This document shows, one piece after another, positions 7,241 through 13,362 of a stretch of 13,410 nucleotides of DNA. The notes under the pieces were generated by a model that saw only the letters and a list, made by a program, of their open reading frames with translations, was not told the DNA's origin and searched no databases. Positions within the stretch are counted from its first letter, which is position 1, and every line of letters begins with the position of its first letter. Source of the DNA: Chrysiogenales bacterium (GTDB lineage: Bacteria; Acidobacteriota; Aminicenantia; UBA2199); assembly GCA_004525465.1 (NCBI GenBank), contig SPCN01000035.1, positions 1-13,410 on the forward strand. Direction: 5' to 3'. Both the position numbers and the translations under genes were made by a program.

Positions 7241-8990
7241 TGTGGTTCCCCTTCAGTGCATAAGCATTGATGGCCAGGTACAATACGATGGCCGTGATGC
7301 CGATGATATTCAGGAACATGGGAATGGTGCCGAAAATGCTTTTGAAAGCCAGGGCGGTGAAAAGGAAAAAACCGAAAACATTGAAAAACAGCATGAACAA
7401 GAAAGTGAATGCCTTGCTCTTGTCTTCGAAGTTCAGGGAAAATCCCGGGATGACAAGGGAAACCAGAAGGATCAGGGATTTCTTCAGATGGAACTGCCGG
7501 TTGATATCCTTCTCCATGAGGATTTTTGCATCAAGAAAAATGGGGTCCTTGATCAAAAACAGCTGGTAGCAGCCTTCGCACAAAGCATGGGCCTGTTCAA
7601 CCGACAATTTTTTAATGATCCTGGCGCATTTGCTGCAAAATGTGCTTTGCCCCAGAGCCGGGGAAAATCTTTTCAACAGAGTGATATAAACCGCCATGAT
7701 CAGGATGGCCAACAGCACCGGAAATTTAACAAATTCGATCGCAACGATTTCCAAAAAATTCCAGATATGAAAATTTTGCCAGGAAAATTTCAGCAGTCTA
7801 TTCCATAATATTTTTTCCGGGAATTTGGTTTTCTGCAAGCCCGTAACCTTGTCTTTGAGGCCTTGGATCTGCGGGTAGCTTTTGCTGTAAAAAAGGAATA
7901 ATTTCGGATCATTGTTTTTCAGCAAGGCCATGGTGAAATTTTTCAATGTACTCTGGTTCTGGTTATCCAGGCTCAGAGATTGGCGGTAATATTGAATGCT
8001 TTGGGGCACGTTTCCTTTTTCATAATAAATATTGCCGAGCAGGTTGAATTTGAGCGTGGAATTGTAATTGTTGCCCGTAGCCTGCAGGATGTCCAAAGCC
8101 TCATTCGCATGATTGCGGTTGTAATAGGCGTAAGCCTGCATGATCTTCATCTCATTATCAAAGCGCTTGTAAGTGCTTTCCGGGAAAAGCTGCCCGGCAT
8201 ATATCTTTTGTATGGTTTGGAATCTGGGAGTTTGCAAACTTTTTTCCAGGTATTGGCCCAGGCTGTGCAAGAAAACCAAAACCAGGAGGATAGCCACGAT
8301 GCGCTTGATATTGACCTTGTCGTCGTGGTTGAAATAATCCCAGAGAAATCCGCAGAAAAGAAATGGATAGAATCCCCAACCGCCCATCAGGGCCAGGGGC
8401 CAAAGCAAAAGCAGTAGCAATAGGAGAAGCTTGCTAATCTTGAAACGGGAATTGCTCCCTATGATGAAGTCATGAGCGGCCAGTTTAAAGTACTTGATGA
8501 CCATGACGGCCGTAAGCAGGTAAAAAAGGAGCAGGCCTGAAAAAAGCAGGATGTTAAAGAAGCTGTTTAACAGGATGAATGAACTGTTGAACCCACGCGT
8601 CAATAGTCCGAATTGCCGTCCGATGTAATTAAAGTTCCACAGAAAGTTTCCCCGGCGTCGGGAAATCTTTTCCAACTTGTTGTACATGGGCCAGGCATCC
8701 TGAGGGGAAACGTTCAGGATCTTATTGAAAAATGTTGCGGCCAGGGTGTAATCACCTTTTTGATAATAGCGGTCGCCCAATTCCTCCAATTTATTCAGAA
8801 GTTCGATTTTTTCAGAATGGGGCAGAGTCTGGGCGTTAAGCTTCTCCAGGTTTTTCTTTACTTCGCCCAGGTTGCTGATAGAGTCGTAGAAATAGATTTT
8901 TTTCAGATCGCCCCAAGGGTTGGTCGCCGCCGGGGACAGGGAGGCCAGCAGGGCCAGGACGATCAGGGGCATAATTATTTTTTTAGCCAT
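7230..8990 (-). CDS. Polytopic membrane protein with TPR-like repeats and a zinc-ribbon-like CxxC pair
   Basis: The function of this 586-residue protein is not known. Visible parts in order: an N-terminal signal or first membrane segment (1-22, ending SPAAT); a TPR-like helical pair (about 65-98, RYYQKGDYTLAATFFNKIL); membrane segments near 139-167, 187-202, 204-219 and 230-245; a second TPR-like region (about 283-345, including LLGNIYYEKGNVPQSIQYY); a membrane segment near 421-440; a C452-C455...C471-C474 pair resembling a zinc ribbon; and hydrophobic segments near 505-519, 527-549 and 556-577. The last block, beginning SLVIPGF, resembles the paired membrane helices that follow zinc ribbons in some TPR proteins. 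The start at 8990 overlaps the DUF1844 gene by 8 bases and the stop overlaps the DUF4388 gene by 11 bases. A joint envelope or signalling role with those proteins is inference. Confidence 0.75.
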   Translation of the reverse strand: MAKKIIMPLIVLALLASLSPAATNPWGDLKKIYFYDSISNLGEVKKNLEKLNAQTLPHSEKIELLNKLEELGDRYYQKGDYTLAATFFNKILNVSPQDAWPMYNKLEKISRRRGNFLWNFNYIGRQFGLLTRGFNSSFILLNSFFNILLFSGLLLFYLLTAVMVIKYFKLAAHDFIIGSNSRFKISKLLLLLLLLLWPLALMGGWGFYPFLFCGFLWDYFNHDDKVNIKRIVAILLVLVFLHSLGQYLEKSLQTPRFQTIQKIYAGQLFPESTYKRFDNEMKIMQAYAYYNRNHANEALDILQATGNNYNSTLKFNLLGNIYYEKGNVPQSIQYYRQSLSLDNQNQSTLKNFTMALLKNNDPKLFLFYSKSYPQIQGLKDKVTGLQKTKFPEKILWNRLLKFSWQNFHIWNFLEIVAIEFVKFPVLLAILIMAVYITLLKRFSPALGQSTFCSKCARIIKKLSVEQAHALCEGCYQLFLIKDPIFLDAKILMEKDINRQFHLKKSLILLVSLVIPGFSLNFEDKSKAFTFLFMLFFNVFGFFLFTALAFKSIFGTIPMFLNIIGITAIVLYLAINAYALKGNHNGF

Positions 8991-9261
8991 TTTTCGCTCG
9001 TGTTTTTTTTAAAAAAATTTTTTGCATGTTTTCTAAAACATCGCTTAAAAAAGCGGCCTCGTCTGGGAGCAGGTTGCCGCTGGTTTTGAGTTGAAGTTCA
9101 GTAAGCAGATCGATGAAGAATTCTGCCCCGGCTGCATCGAGAGTGGTTTGTCCGTTCAAGGGATCGGGGATTTCTCCCAAACGGATCATGCCCTGGGTGG
9201 TCAGAAGAATGGCTATGGCGCGGATATCTCTTTTTAGCGGATACGTCTTTCCTTTTCCCAT
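8983..9261 (-). CDS. DUF1844 family protein
   Basis: This small protein (92 residues from the ATG at 9261) matches the DUF1844 pattern: LLTTQGMIRLGEIPDPLNG near 21-39, then two helices with FIDLLTELQLKTSGNLLPDE and FLSDVLENMQKIF. The family's function is unknown. The frame also opens at a TTG at 9297, but a promoter -10 at 9269-9274 would place transcription at about 9262, so the ATG at 9261 is preferred. The mRNA would then be leaderless, which agrees with the lack of a Shine-Dalgarno. It is the first gene of the DUF1844, membrane TPR, DUF4388, ribF series, and its TAA overlaps the next start by 8 bases. The C-terminus (KKTRAKNG) is basic. Confidence 0.75.
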   Translation of the reverse strand: MGKGKTYPLKRDIRAIAILLTTQGMIRLGEIPDPLNGQTTLDAAGAEFFIDLLTELQLKTSGNLLPDEAAFLSDVLENMQKIFLKKTRAKNG

Positions 9262-9268
9262 CAAGATA

Positions 9269-9297
9269 ACTATAACATAAGCATGGCGGTTCTTCAA
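9269..9297 (-). promoter_or_regulatory. Promoter of the DUF1844-TPR-DUF4388-ribF operon
   Basis: Minus strand: -35 TTGAAG (9292-9297, 4 of 6), 17-base spacer, -10 TATAGT (9269-9274, 5 of 6) with TG one base before it (extended -10). The predicted start of transcription is about 9262, directly at the ATG at 9261. Confidence 0.6.
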
Positions 9298-9306
9298 ACG
9301 TCAATA

Positions 9307-9336
9307 GGCGGCCGGCAGAAAAAAATAATTGCCGCC
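9307..9336. repeat. Inverted repeat between two divergent promoters
   Basis: GGCGGC (9307-9312) and GCCGCC (9331-9336) flank an 18-base, mostly A/T centre. It lies between the -35 boxes of the divergent DUF1844 and mazG promoters. It may be a shared operator or only chance GC-rich symmetry; nothing else supports a role. Confidence 0.3.
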
Positions 9337-9349
9337 CTGTTGCCGACGC

Positions 9350-9378
9350 TTGCGCTTGTTGTGGATTGCCGCTATGAT
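9350..9378 (+). promoter_or_regulatory. mazG: Possible mazG promoter
   Basis: Plus strand: -35 TTGCGC (9350-9355, 3 of 6), 17-base spacer, -10 TATGAT (9373-9378, 5 of 6). Transcription would start near 9385, giving a 28-base leader that holds the GGAG ribosome binding site (9400-9403). The -35 is weak. Confidence 0.45.
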
Positions 9379-9412
9379 GTCATTTGCATCGCTGCTCCCG
9401 GAGATAAAGGAA

Positions 9413-10177
9413 ATGAAAGAATTCAGTCGGCTGGTCAGGATCATGAAGAAGCTTCGCCACCCCCTGCGGGGTTGCCCCTGGGACCTGAAGCAAACCCCTG
9501 CATCATTGAAGGAATACGTTCTGGAAGAAGCCCACGAATTGATCGAAGCCATTGACAGCGGTGATGCCGAAGCGATCAGGGAAGAGTTGGGCGATCTGCT
9601 GCTGCAGGTCGTTTTTCTTGCCCGTCTGGCCGAGGAAGACAAGAAATTCTCCATTCGCGAAGTGATCGCGACAATCTCGGAGAAACTGGTCAGCCGCCAT
9701 CCGCATATCTTCGGATCGGTAAAAGTCAACGGGGCCGATGATGTCAAGGTTAATTGGGAAAAAATCAAGATCGCTGAAAAAAATAAACAAAGCGTCATTT
9801 CCGACTATCCACCCGCCATGCCCTCATTGCTTCTGGCCAACCGCATCGCTTCCCAGGCTTCCGGCGTCGGCTTTGATTGGAACGATGCCGGCAAGGCATT
9901 TGCCAAAGTTGCCGAGGAAATGGAGGAATTGCAGGTGGAAATCAATGAAAACCGTCTTCATGAAGCCGAAAACGAGATCGGTGATCTGCTTTTTGCCGTG
10001 GCCAACGTATCCCGGCTGCTGAAGATCAATCCCGAATTTGCCCTGGCCCGTACCAATAAAAAATTTATCAGCCGCTTTCGTTATATTGAAGTGGAATTGA
10101 AAAAACAAGGCAAGGATATTGGCAACGCTTCATTGGCAGAAATGGAAACACTGTGGAATCAGGCTAAAGACAAATAA
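9413..10177 (+). CDS. mazG: Nucleoside triphosphate pyrophosphohydrolase MazG
   Basis: MazG hydrolyses (d)NTPs to monophosphates and pyrophosphate, cleaning nucleotide pools and lowering (p)ppGpp in some bacteria. The 254-residue product has the full tandem form. The first domain carries CPWDLKQT (21-28), metal-binding EEAHE (38-42) and EELGD (57-61). A central RHPHIFG (95-101) follows. The second domain carries AEEMEE (167-172) and ENEIGD (186-191). Key acidic residues are present in both domains. The ATG at 9413 is preferred because GGAG stands 9 bases before it and the predicted promoter ends at 9378; upstream ATGs at 9374 and 9329 add unconserved sequence. It is transcribed away from the DUF1844 operon and ends 3 bases from the convergent DUF151 gene. 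Confidence 0.95.
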   Translation: MKEFSRLVRIMKKLRHPLRGCPWDLKQTPASLKEYVLEEAHELIEAIDSGDAEAIREELGDLLLQVVFLARLAEEDKKFSIREVIATISEKLVSRHPHIFGSVKVNGADDVKVNWEKIKIAEKNKQSVISDYPPAMPSLLLANRIASQASGVGFDWNDAGKAFAKVAEEMEELQVEINENRLHEAENEIGDLLFAVANVSRLLKINPEFALARTNKKFISRFRYIEVELKKQGKDIGNASLAEMETLWNQAKDK

Positions 10178-10180
10178 TTT

Positions 10181-10675
10181 TTATTGTTCGATTTCGCCGA
10201 AGTCGTCCCCCGATAGGGAATTGAACCAATTGTCGATCTTTTCCTCGCCGCTGAAAAAATTGCTGAAAACGTCAGCCATGACCGATGTTTCCAGCACCTG
10301 TTTGGAAACGTAAATTTTGGCCCTGTTTTTTAGGGCCAGGGCTACGGCATCGGATGGGCGGCAATCGATGATCCTTTGTTTGCCGTTTTTTTCGATTACC
10401 AGTTCGGCGTAGTAGGTATTTTGGATGATATTGGTGATGTTAACCTTGGCCAACACGGCTTCCAGGTCGCACATGATGTTTTTCATCAGGTCATGGGTCA
10501 TGGGGCGTGGCGAAGAGACATTTTCCAGTTCCAGGGCAATGGCATTGGCTTCGTTCAAGCCGATCCAGATAGGGATGATCTTTTTTTCGTTCAGGGCTTT
10601 GAGCACCATGACCGGGGATTTGGATATCTGATCCATGATCAGTCCGACTATATTCACTTCGACGAATTTTTCCAT
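10181..10675 (-). CDS. Bifunctional nuclease family protein (DUF151/BFN)
   Basis: This 164-residue protein matches the DUF151 family, whose plant members have both DNase and RNase activity and whose bacterial structures show a compact multimer. Hallmarks: the first strand pair MEKFVEVNIVGLIMD; IWIGLNEANAIAL (36-48); SPRPMTHDL (55-63); and CRPSDAVALALK (105-116). After about residue 140 there is an acidic tail (FSGEEKIDNWFN...EIEQ). The ATG at 10675 has no Shine-Dalgarno and sits about 4 bases after the predicted start of transcription. It converges on mazG with a 3-base gap. Nuclease activity in this organism is inferred from family membership; the physiological role is unknown. Confidence 0.88.
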   Translation of the reverse strand: MEKFVEVNIVGLIMDQISKSPVMVLKALNEKKIIPIWIGLNEANAIALELENVSSPRPMTHDLMKNIMCDLEAVLAKVNITNIIQNTYYAELVIEKNGKQRIIDCRPSDAVALALKNRAKIYVSKQVLETSVMADVFSNFFSGEEKIDNWFNSLSGDDFGEIEQ

Positions 10676-10685
10676 TGGCGCAACT

Positions 10686-10714
10686 TATATAATATCAAAA
10701 CCGGTTTTTGTCAA
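10686..10714 (-). promoter_or_regulatory. Promoter of the DUF151 gene
   Basis: Minus strand: perfect -35 TTGACA (10709-10714), 17-base spacer, -10 TATATA (10686-10691, 4 of 6). Transcription is predicted near 10679, leaving a leader of only about 4 bases before the ATG at 10675. Confidence 0.6.
10697..10708. repeat. 12-base perfect palindrome in the DUF151 promoter spacer
   Basis: AAAACCGGTTTT reads the same on both strands and lies exactly between the -35 and -10 boxes, where a bound protein would block RNA polymerase. It may be an operator half-site pair, though A/T tracts around CCGG can arise by chance. Confidence 0.5.
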
Positions 10715-10767
10715 TTCCATAAACCGCAAAACGAACTTTTGTGAAAAGTGACTAGAAATATGCGAGA

Positions 10768-11517
10768 TCAGTGTACGTAGCTGGCGGCGTTGATGTCGAT
10801 GGTGCAGCCGGTGGCGTGGTCGGCCAGGCCGCTGGCCAGGAAGGCAACCATGGGGGCGATGTCTTGCGGTTCGGTCAGCCGGTTCAGGGCGATGTCCTTG
10901 AGCACCAACTCCTCACCGTGGATGTCGATGAACTCCTGGGCCATCTTGGTGCGAGTGAAGCCGGGAGCGATGAGGAAGGCCTGGATGTTGTCCTTGCCGA
11001 AAGCCCGGGCCAGGGAGCGTGTCAGGGAAACCATGCCCCCCTTGGAGGCGGCGTAGGCCAGGTAGGCGGCGATGTCGCCGCGGAAAGCGGCCCGCGAGGA
11101 GATGTTGATGATGCGGCCGCCGCCCCGGTCCTGGAAGTGGCGTATCGCTTCCCGGCAGAGGATGCCGCAGGCGTCGAGGTTGACGGCCATGATCTTGCGC
11201 CAGTCGGCCAGCCAGCGTTCGTCGTCCAGGTCAAGCGGTGAATCGATGGTCAGGCCGGCGTTGTTGACCAATATGTCCAGGCGTCCGAACGCGTCCAGCA
11301 CGGTTTGGAACAATCGCCGGCTTTGGGTTGGGGACTCCAGGTCGGCTGCAAAAGGCTGGACCTGGCCGGGAAAATCCCGGGTTTCGATGGCGTGGCTGAA
11401 ATGATGGGCCGCAACCCGGGCTCCGGCTTGGGCCAGTTCCATGGCGATGGCCCGGCCGATGCCCTGGCTGGCTCCGGTGACCAACGCGTTTTTGCCGCCG
11501 AGATCGATCTTGAGCAT
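10768..11517 (-). CDS. Short-chain dehydrogenase/reductase (FabG-like SDR)
   Basis: This 249-residue classical SDR is probably an NAD(P)H-dependent reductase or dehydrogenase of unknown substrate. The nucleotide-binding TGASQGIG is at 14-21, NNAG at 85-88, the structural Asn in AVNLDA (N113), catalytic Ser141 (INISS) and Tyr155-x3-Lys159 (YAASK). The length is typical of 3-oxoacyl-ACP reductases, but there is no fatty-acid gene nearby and the family is broad, so no symbol is given. Odd: the C-terminus reads CTIDINAASYVH where FabG-like enzymes usually have a Gly-Gly turn. The gene is GC-rich (40 of 60 bases are G or C at 11101-11160). The ATG at 11517 has GGGAGG 4 bases upstream. It follows the 154-residue gene by 53 bases on the same strand, possibly as one transcript. 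Confidence 0.88.
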   Translation of the reverse strand: MLKIDLGGKNALVTGASQGIGRAIAMELAQAGARVAAHHFSHAIETRDFPGQVQPFAADLESPTQSRRLFQTVLDAFGRLDILVNNAGLTIDSPLDLDDERWLADWRKIMAVNLDACGILCREAIRHFQDRGGGRIINISSRAAFRGDIAAYLAYAASKGGMVSLTRSLARAFGKDNIQAFLIAPGFTRTKMAQEFIDIHGEELVLKDIALNRLTEPQDIAPMVAFLASGLADHATGCTIDINAASYVH

Positions 11518-11542
11518 GAGGCCTCCCGTTTTAATGGTCTTG

Positions 11543-11555
11543 ATTCAAATTGAAT
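11543..11555. repeat. Short inverted repeat upstream of the SDR gene
   Basis: ATTCAA, one central base, TTGAAT, in the 53-base gap before the SDR gene. It is too short and has no T tract, so it is not a terminator; it could be an operator. Confidence 0.3.
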
Positions 11556-11570
11556 TGGCTCCAAAAAGGG

Positions 11571-12035
11571 CTATGATCTTTTGTTGATCACTGTGGCCCG
11601 GTCATCGCTGCTGACCTTCAGTTCTGCAAAGCGCACGCTGAAGTAGCCTTCCACTTTGAAAGGCAGGCGATAGGCCGTTTCCCTGTGCAGAATAAAAAAA
11701 TCGTTGCCGCCCCCGCGCGGCAGCCGCCGGCAGCCGCTGGCATTGGGCGAAACAGGGAGTTCGATCTCCTCGATCCGCGTCGCCGTATCGGCACGGCGTT
11801 CCAGGTAATTTTTCAATGCCTCGGCTTCTACGCGGCTGAATTGTTCATTGACGTATTCCTCGGGGAAAGCACGTTCTTTTTCGTTTAATTGTCCGTAATC
11901 CAGGATCGCCGCTTCATAGGGTGCGAGCGGCTTGCTTCGTTCCAGAACGAACCAGGTGATCTTCACTTCCTCGTATTGCTTGCCGTCGTATAGAAAGTTT
12001 CGCGCCAGGGAATGGACGCTGAAAATGCTGCTCAC
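11571..12035 (-). CDS. Unrecognised 154-residue protein
   Basis: I do not recognise this family. The start is a GTG at 12035 with an almost ideal ribosome binding site, AAGGAGG at 12040-12046, 4 bases upstream, and a plausible promoter just beyond it. The product is soluble-looking, with no signal peptide or membrane segment, and rich in charged residues (for example the helical stretch near 66-90). It has one Gly/Arg/Pro-rich loop near 98-108 (NASGCRRLPRGGG) and ends with beta-like segments (AYRLPFKVEGYFSVRFAELKV). The single Cys and the absence of conserved catalytic patterns give no hint of activity. The SDR gene follows 53 bases later on the same strand. Codon use and base composition are like the main block, and the strong initiation signals make it a credible real gene. 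Confidence 0.7.
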   Translation of the reverse strand: MSSIFSVHSLARNFLYDGKQYEEVKITWFVLERSKPLAPYEAAILDYGQLNEKERAFPEEYVNEQFSRVEAEALKNYLERRADTATRIEEIELPVSPNASGCRRLPRGGGNDFFILHRETAYRLPFKVEGYFSVRFAELKVSSDDRATVINKRS

Positions 12036-12058
12036 CGCTCCTCCTTATTGCGCTTACA

Positions 12059-12087
12059 AAAATAGCAGATCAAAAAATTAATTGCAA
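12059..12087 (-). promoter_or_regulatory. Possible promoter of the 154-residue gene and SDR
   Basis: Minus strand: -35 TTGCAA (12082-12087, 4 of 6), 17-base spacer, -10 TATTTT (12059-12064, 4 of 6). Transcription would start near 12052, giving a short leader with the AAGGAGG site. Confidence 0.45.
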
Positions 12088-12324
12088 GCCGCTTTTTCAG
12101 GTATGCCAGCAGCAAATGTACATTGAAGCCCCGTAGGGAGAATGTTTACCCATCATGGATGAGTCGCTGAAAAGTATTAATTTAATTTTGTATATTAAAA
12201 TAATTAGAATAAATGGTGCCGCGCTTAATTTTAATATGAACTTCATAAAAGTAATAAACGTATAATAATTTGATAGCTGACGAAAAATTATTCGAAAAAA
12301 TTCGTCTGGAAGGAAAATAAAAAG
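12088..12324. other. Intergenic stretch, AT-rich from about 12166
   Basis: No convincing gene. The part from 12088 to about 12165 has the base composition of the main block; from 12166 it is very AT-rich. A perfect -10-like TATAAT at 12261-12266 (plus strand) lies 58 bases before the hydrolase ATG, but no good -35 stands at the right distance. AAGGA (12311-12315) is a loose ribosome binding site for the hydrolase. Confidence 0.5.
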
Positions 12325-13137
12325 ATGGATTTGATCAAAAGTAAGATCGAGCATAAAGTTCTTGAAAAAGAAGGGTATGCGATTCACTATTTTATCAGCG
12401 GTGATAAAAGTAAAGAAACGATTGTTTTTCTGCATCCTGCATTTGCCGATCACCGGTGTTTTGATAAACAAATTGATCTCTTCTCAAAAAATTATCAGGT
12501 TGTGACGGTGGATTTGTTGGGGCACGGCTTGTCTCAAGTCGGAAAAGCAAAAGTTAAAATAGATTCATCCGCTGAACATATCGAAGAAATTTTTAAGTCC
12601 GCAGGAATAAAAAGTGCTCATTTAGTAGGCGTTTCAATGGGTTCATTGATTGCGCAATGTTTTGCCTTGAAATATCCAGAAAGAATTTTATCGTTGACCG
12701 TATTGGGAGGATATAGCATCAATAAAGAAAATAAAGAACTTGCCAAGGCCCAACGAAAAGAGATCTTTAAATGGTTGTTTAAAATGATTTTTTCCATGGA
12801 CGCATTTAGGAAATATGTGGCCTCGGTTTCACTCATTGATAAAGTAGAGCAGGTTCGTTTTCTTGAAAGTGCAAGTTTGTTTACGCGGAAATCATTTATC
12901 GTTATGTCGGGTCTGGGCAATATAATTAAGCAAAGGGAAAATGTACAACAAACATACCCACTTTTAATTTTGGCAGGTGAAAAAGATTTGGCTTTAGTCT
13001 TAAAAACATCTGCAGAATGGCATAAAGAAGCCCAAGGCAGTCGGTTTTATGTAATAGAGAAAGCGGGGCATTGTGCGAATATGGACAATTCAGCTAAGTT
13101 TAATGAAGTTTTGCTAAACTTTATTCAATTTGGATAA
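12325..13137 (+). CDS. Alpha/beta hydrolase
   Basis: This 270-residue alpha/beta-fold hydrolase probably cleaves an ester or related bond; the substrate is unknown. It shows the oxyanion-side HPAF (37-40), TVDLLGHGLS (61-70), the nucleophile elbow GVSMGS (Ser104), the acid in LAGEKDLAL (Asp221) and the base in AGHCANMDN (His249), so the triad is complete. A helical lid occupies about 135-205. The closest general resemblance is to small serine hydrolases of the MhpC/BioH/esterase type. The ATG at 12325 has AAGGA about 9 bases upstream. It is the only gene in this half on the plus strand besides mazG. It is markedly AT-rich with A/T-ending codons (19 of 60 bases are G or C at 12721-12780), which suggests horizontal transfer. 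The TAA at 13135-13137 is not followed by a clear terminator hairpin. Confidence 0.87.
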   Translation: MDLIKSKIEHKVLEKEGYAIHYFISGDKSKETIVFLHPAFADHRCFDKQIDLFSKNYQVVTVDLLGHGLSQVGKAKVKIDSSAEHIEEIFKSAGIKSAHLVGVSMGSLIAQCFALKYPERILSLTVLGGYSINKENKELAKAQRKEIFKWLFKMIFSMDAFRKYVASVSLIDKVEQVRFLESASLFTRKSFIVMSGLGNIIKQRENVQQTYPLLILAGEKDLALVLKTSAEWHKEAQGSRFYVIEKAGHCANMDNSAKFNEVLLNFIQFG

Positions 13138-13193
13138 TATACAATAATTTTCGTCCGTTTAGTAAAATGAAATTCAGGTCCGGCAATTTTCAG

Positions 13194-13295
13194 TTATATG
13201 TTGTCAATGGGTTGATCAGGTTTGAATTGACCCAGGAATTCTTGGCAAGGAAGGCAAAGCACACCATGGCTCAGGAGCCGCTCCTTCGTTTCCAT
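13194..13295 (-). CDS. Possible 33-residue small protein with a CLPC motif
   Basis: Minus strand ATG at 13295 to TAA at 13194-13196. It begins METKERLLSHGVLCLPCQEF, with a CxxC pair. Support comes from its signals rather than homology: GAGG (13302-13305) stands 6 bases before the ATG, and a promoter-like TTGTCA (13339-13344), 16-base spacer, TATATC (13317-13322) would start transcription near 13310. ORFs this short often occur by chance, and hairpin-forming repeats overlap it. Confidence 0.25.
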   Translation of the reverse strand: METKERLLSHGVLCLPCQEFLGQFKPDQPIDNI

Positions 13296-13312
13296 TTTAC
13301 GCCTCGAAATGG
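13273..13312. repeat. Two small inverted repeats in the right-hand intergenic stretch
   Basis: AGGAGC-c-GCTCCT (13273-13285) and CCATTT...AAATGG (13292-13312, 9-base loop) lie side by side. No T tract follows on either strand, so they are not typical terminators. The rest of 13138-13362 holds nothing I can assign beyond the possible small ORF. Confidence 0.4.
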
Positions 13313-13362
13313 AGATGATATACCCAAAATTAATAAAATGACAAGCGCTGCTAAAAATAAGT

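Noticed and set aside
6984..7808. 274-codon plus-strand open frame
   Set aside because: It is antisense to the DUF4388 and membrane TPR genes, whose overlapping starts and domain patterns are convincing; its product is low-complexity and Gln/Lys-rich.
10189..10205. 7-base-pair stem with a 3-base loop at the mazG/DUF151 junction
   Set aside because: It lies in the DUF151 coding end, includes a G-T pair and lacks a T tract, so it is not a credible terminator.
10735..10749. ACTTTT-gtg-AAAAGT hairpin between the SDR and DUF151 genes as a terminator
   Set aside because: The stem is short and A/T-rich with no following T tract, so I do not call a terminator.
10771..11241. 156-codon Val/Gly-rich plus-strand frame
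   Set aside because: Antisense shadow of the GC-rich SDR gene, whose catalytic motifs are all present.
12097..12471. 124-codon minus-strand frame ending in MYICCWHT
   Set aside because: It overlaps the start of the hydrolase, lacks a Shine-Dalgarno and is mostly AT-driven Phe/Ile/Lys. The Cys-containing tail at 12097-12165 has normal base composition and might be a gene remnant, but nothing supports it.
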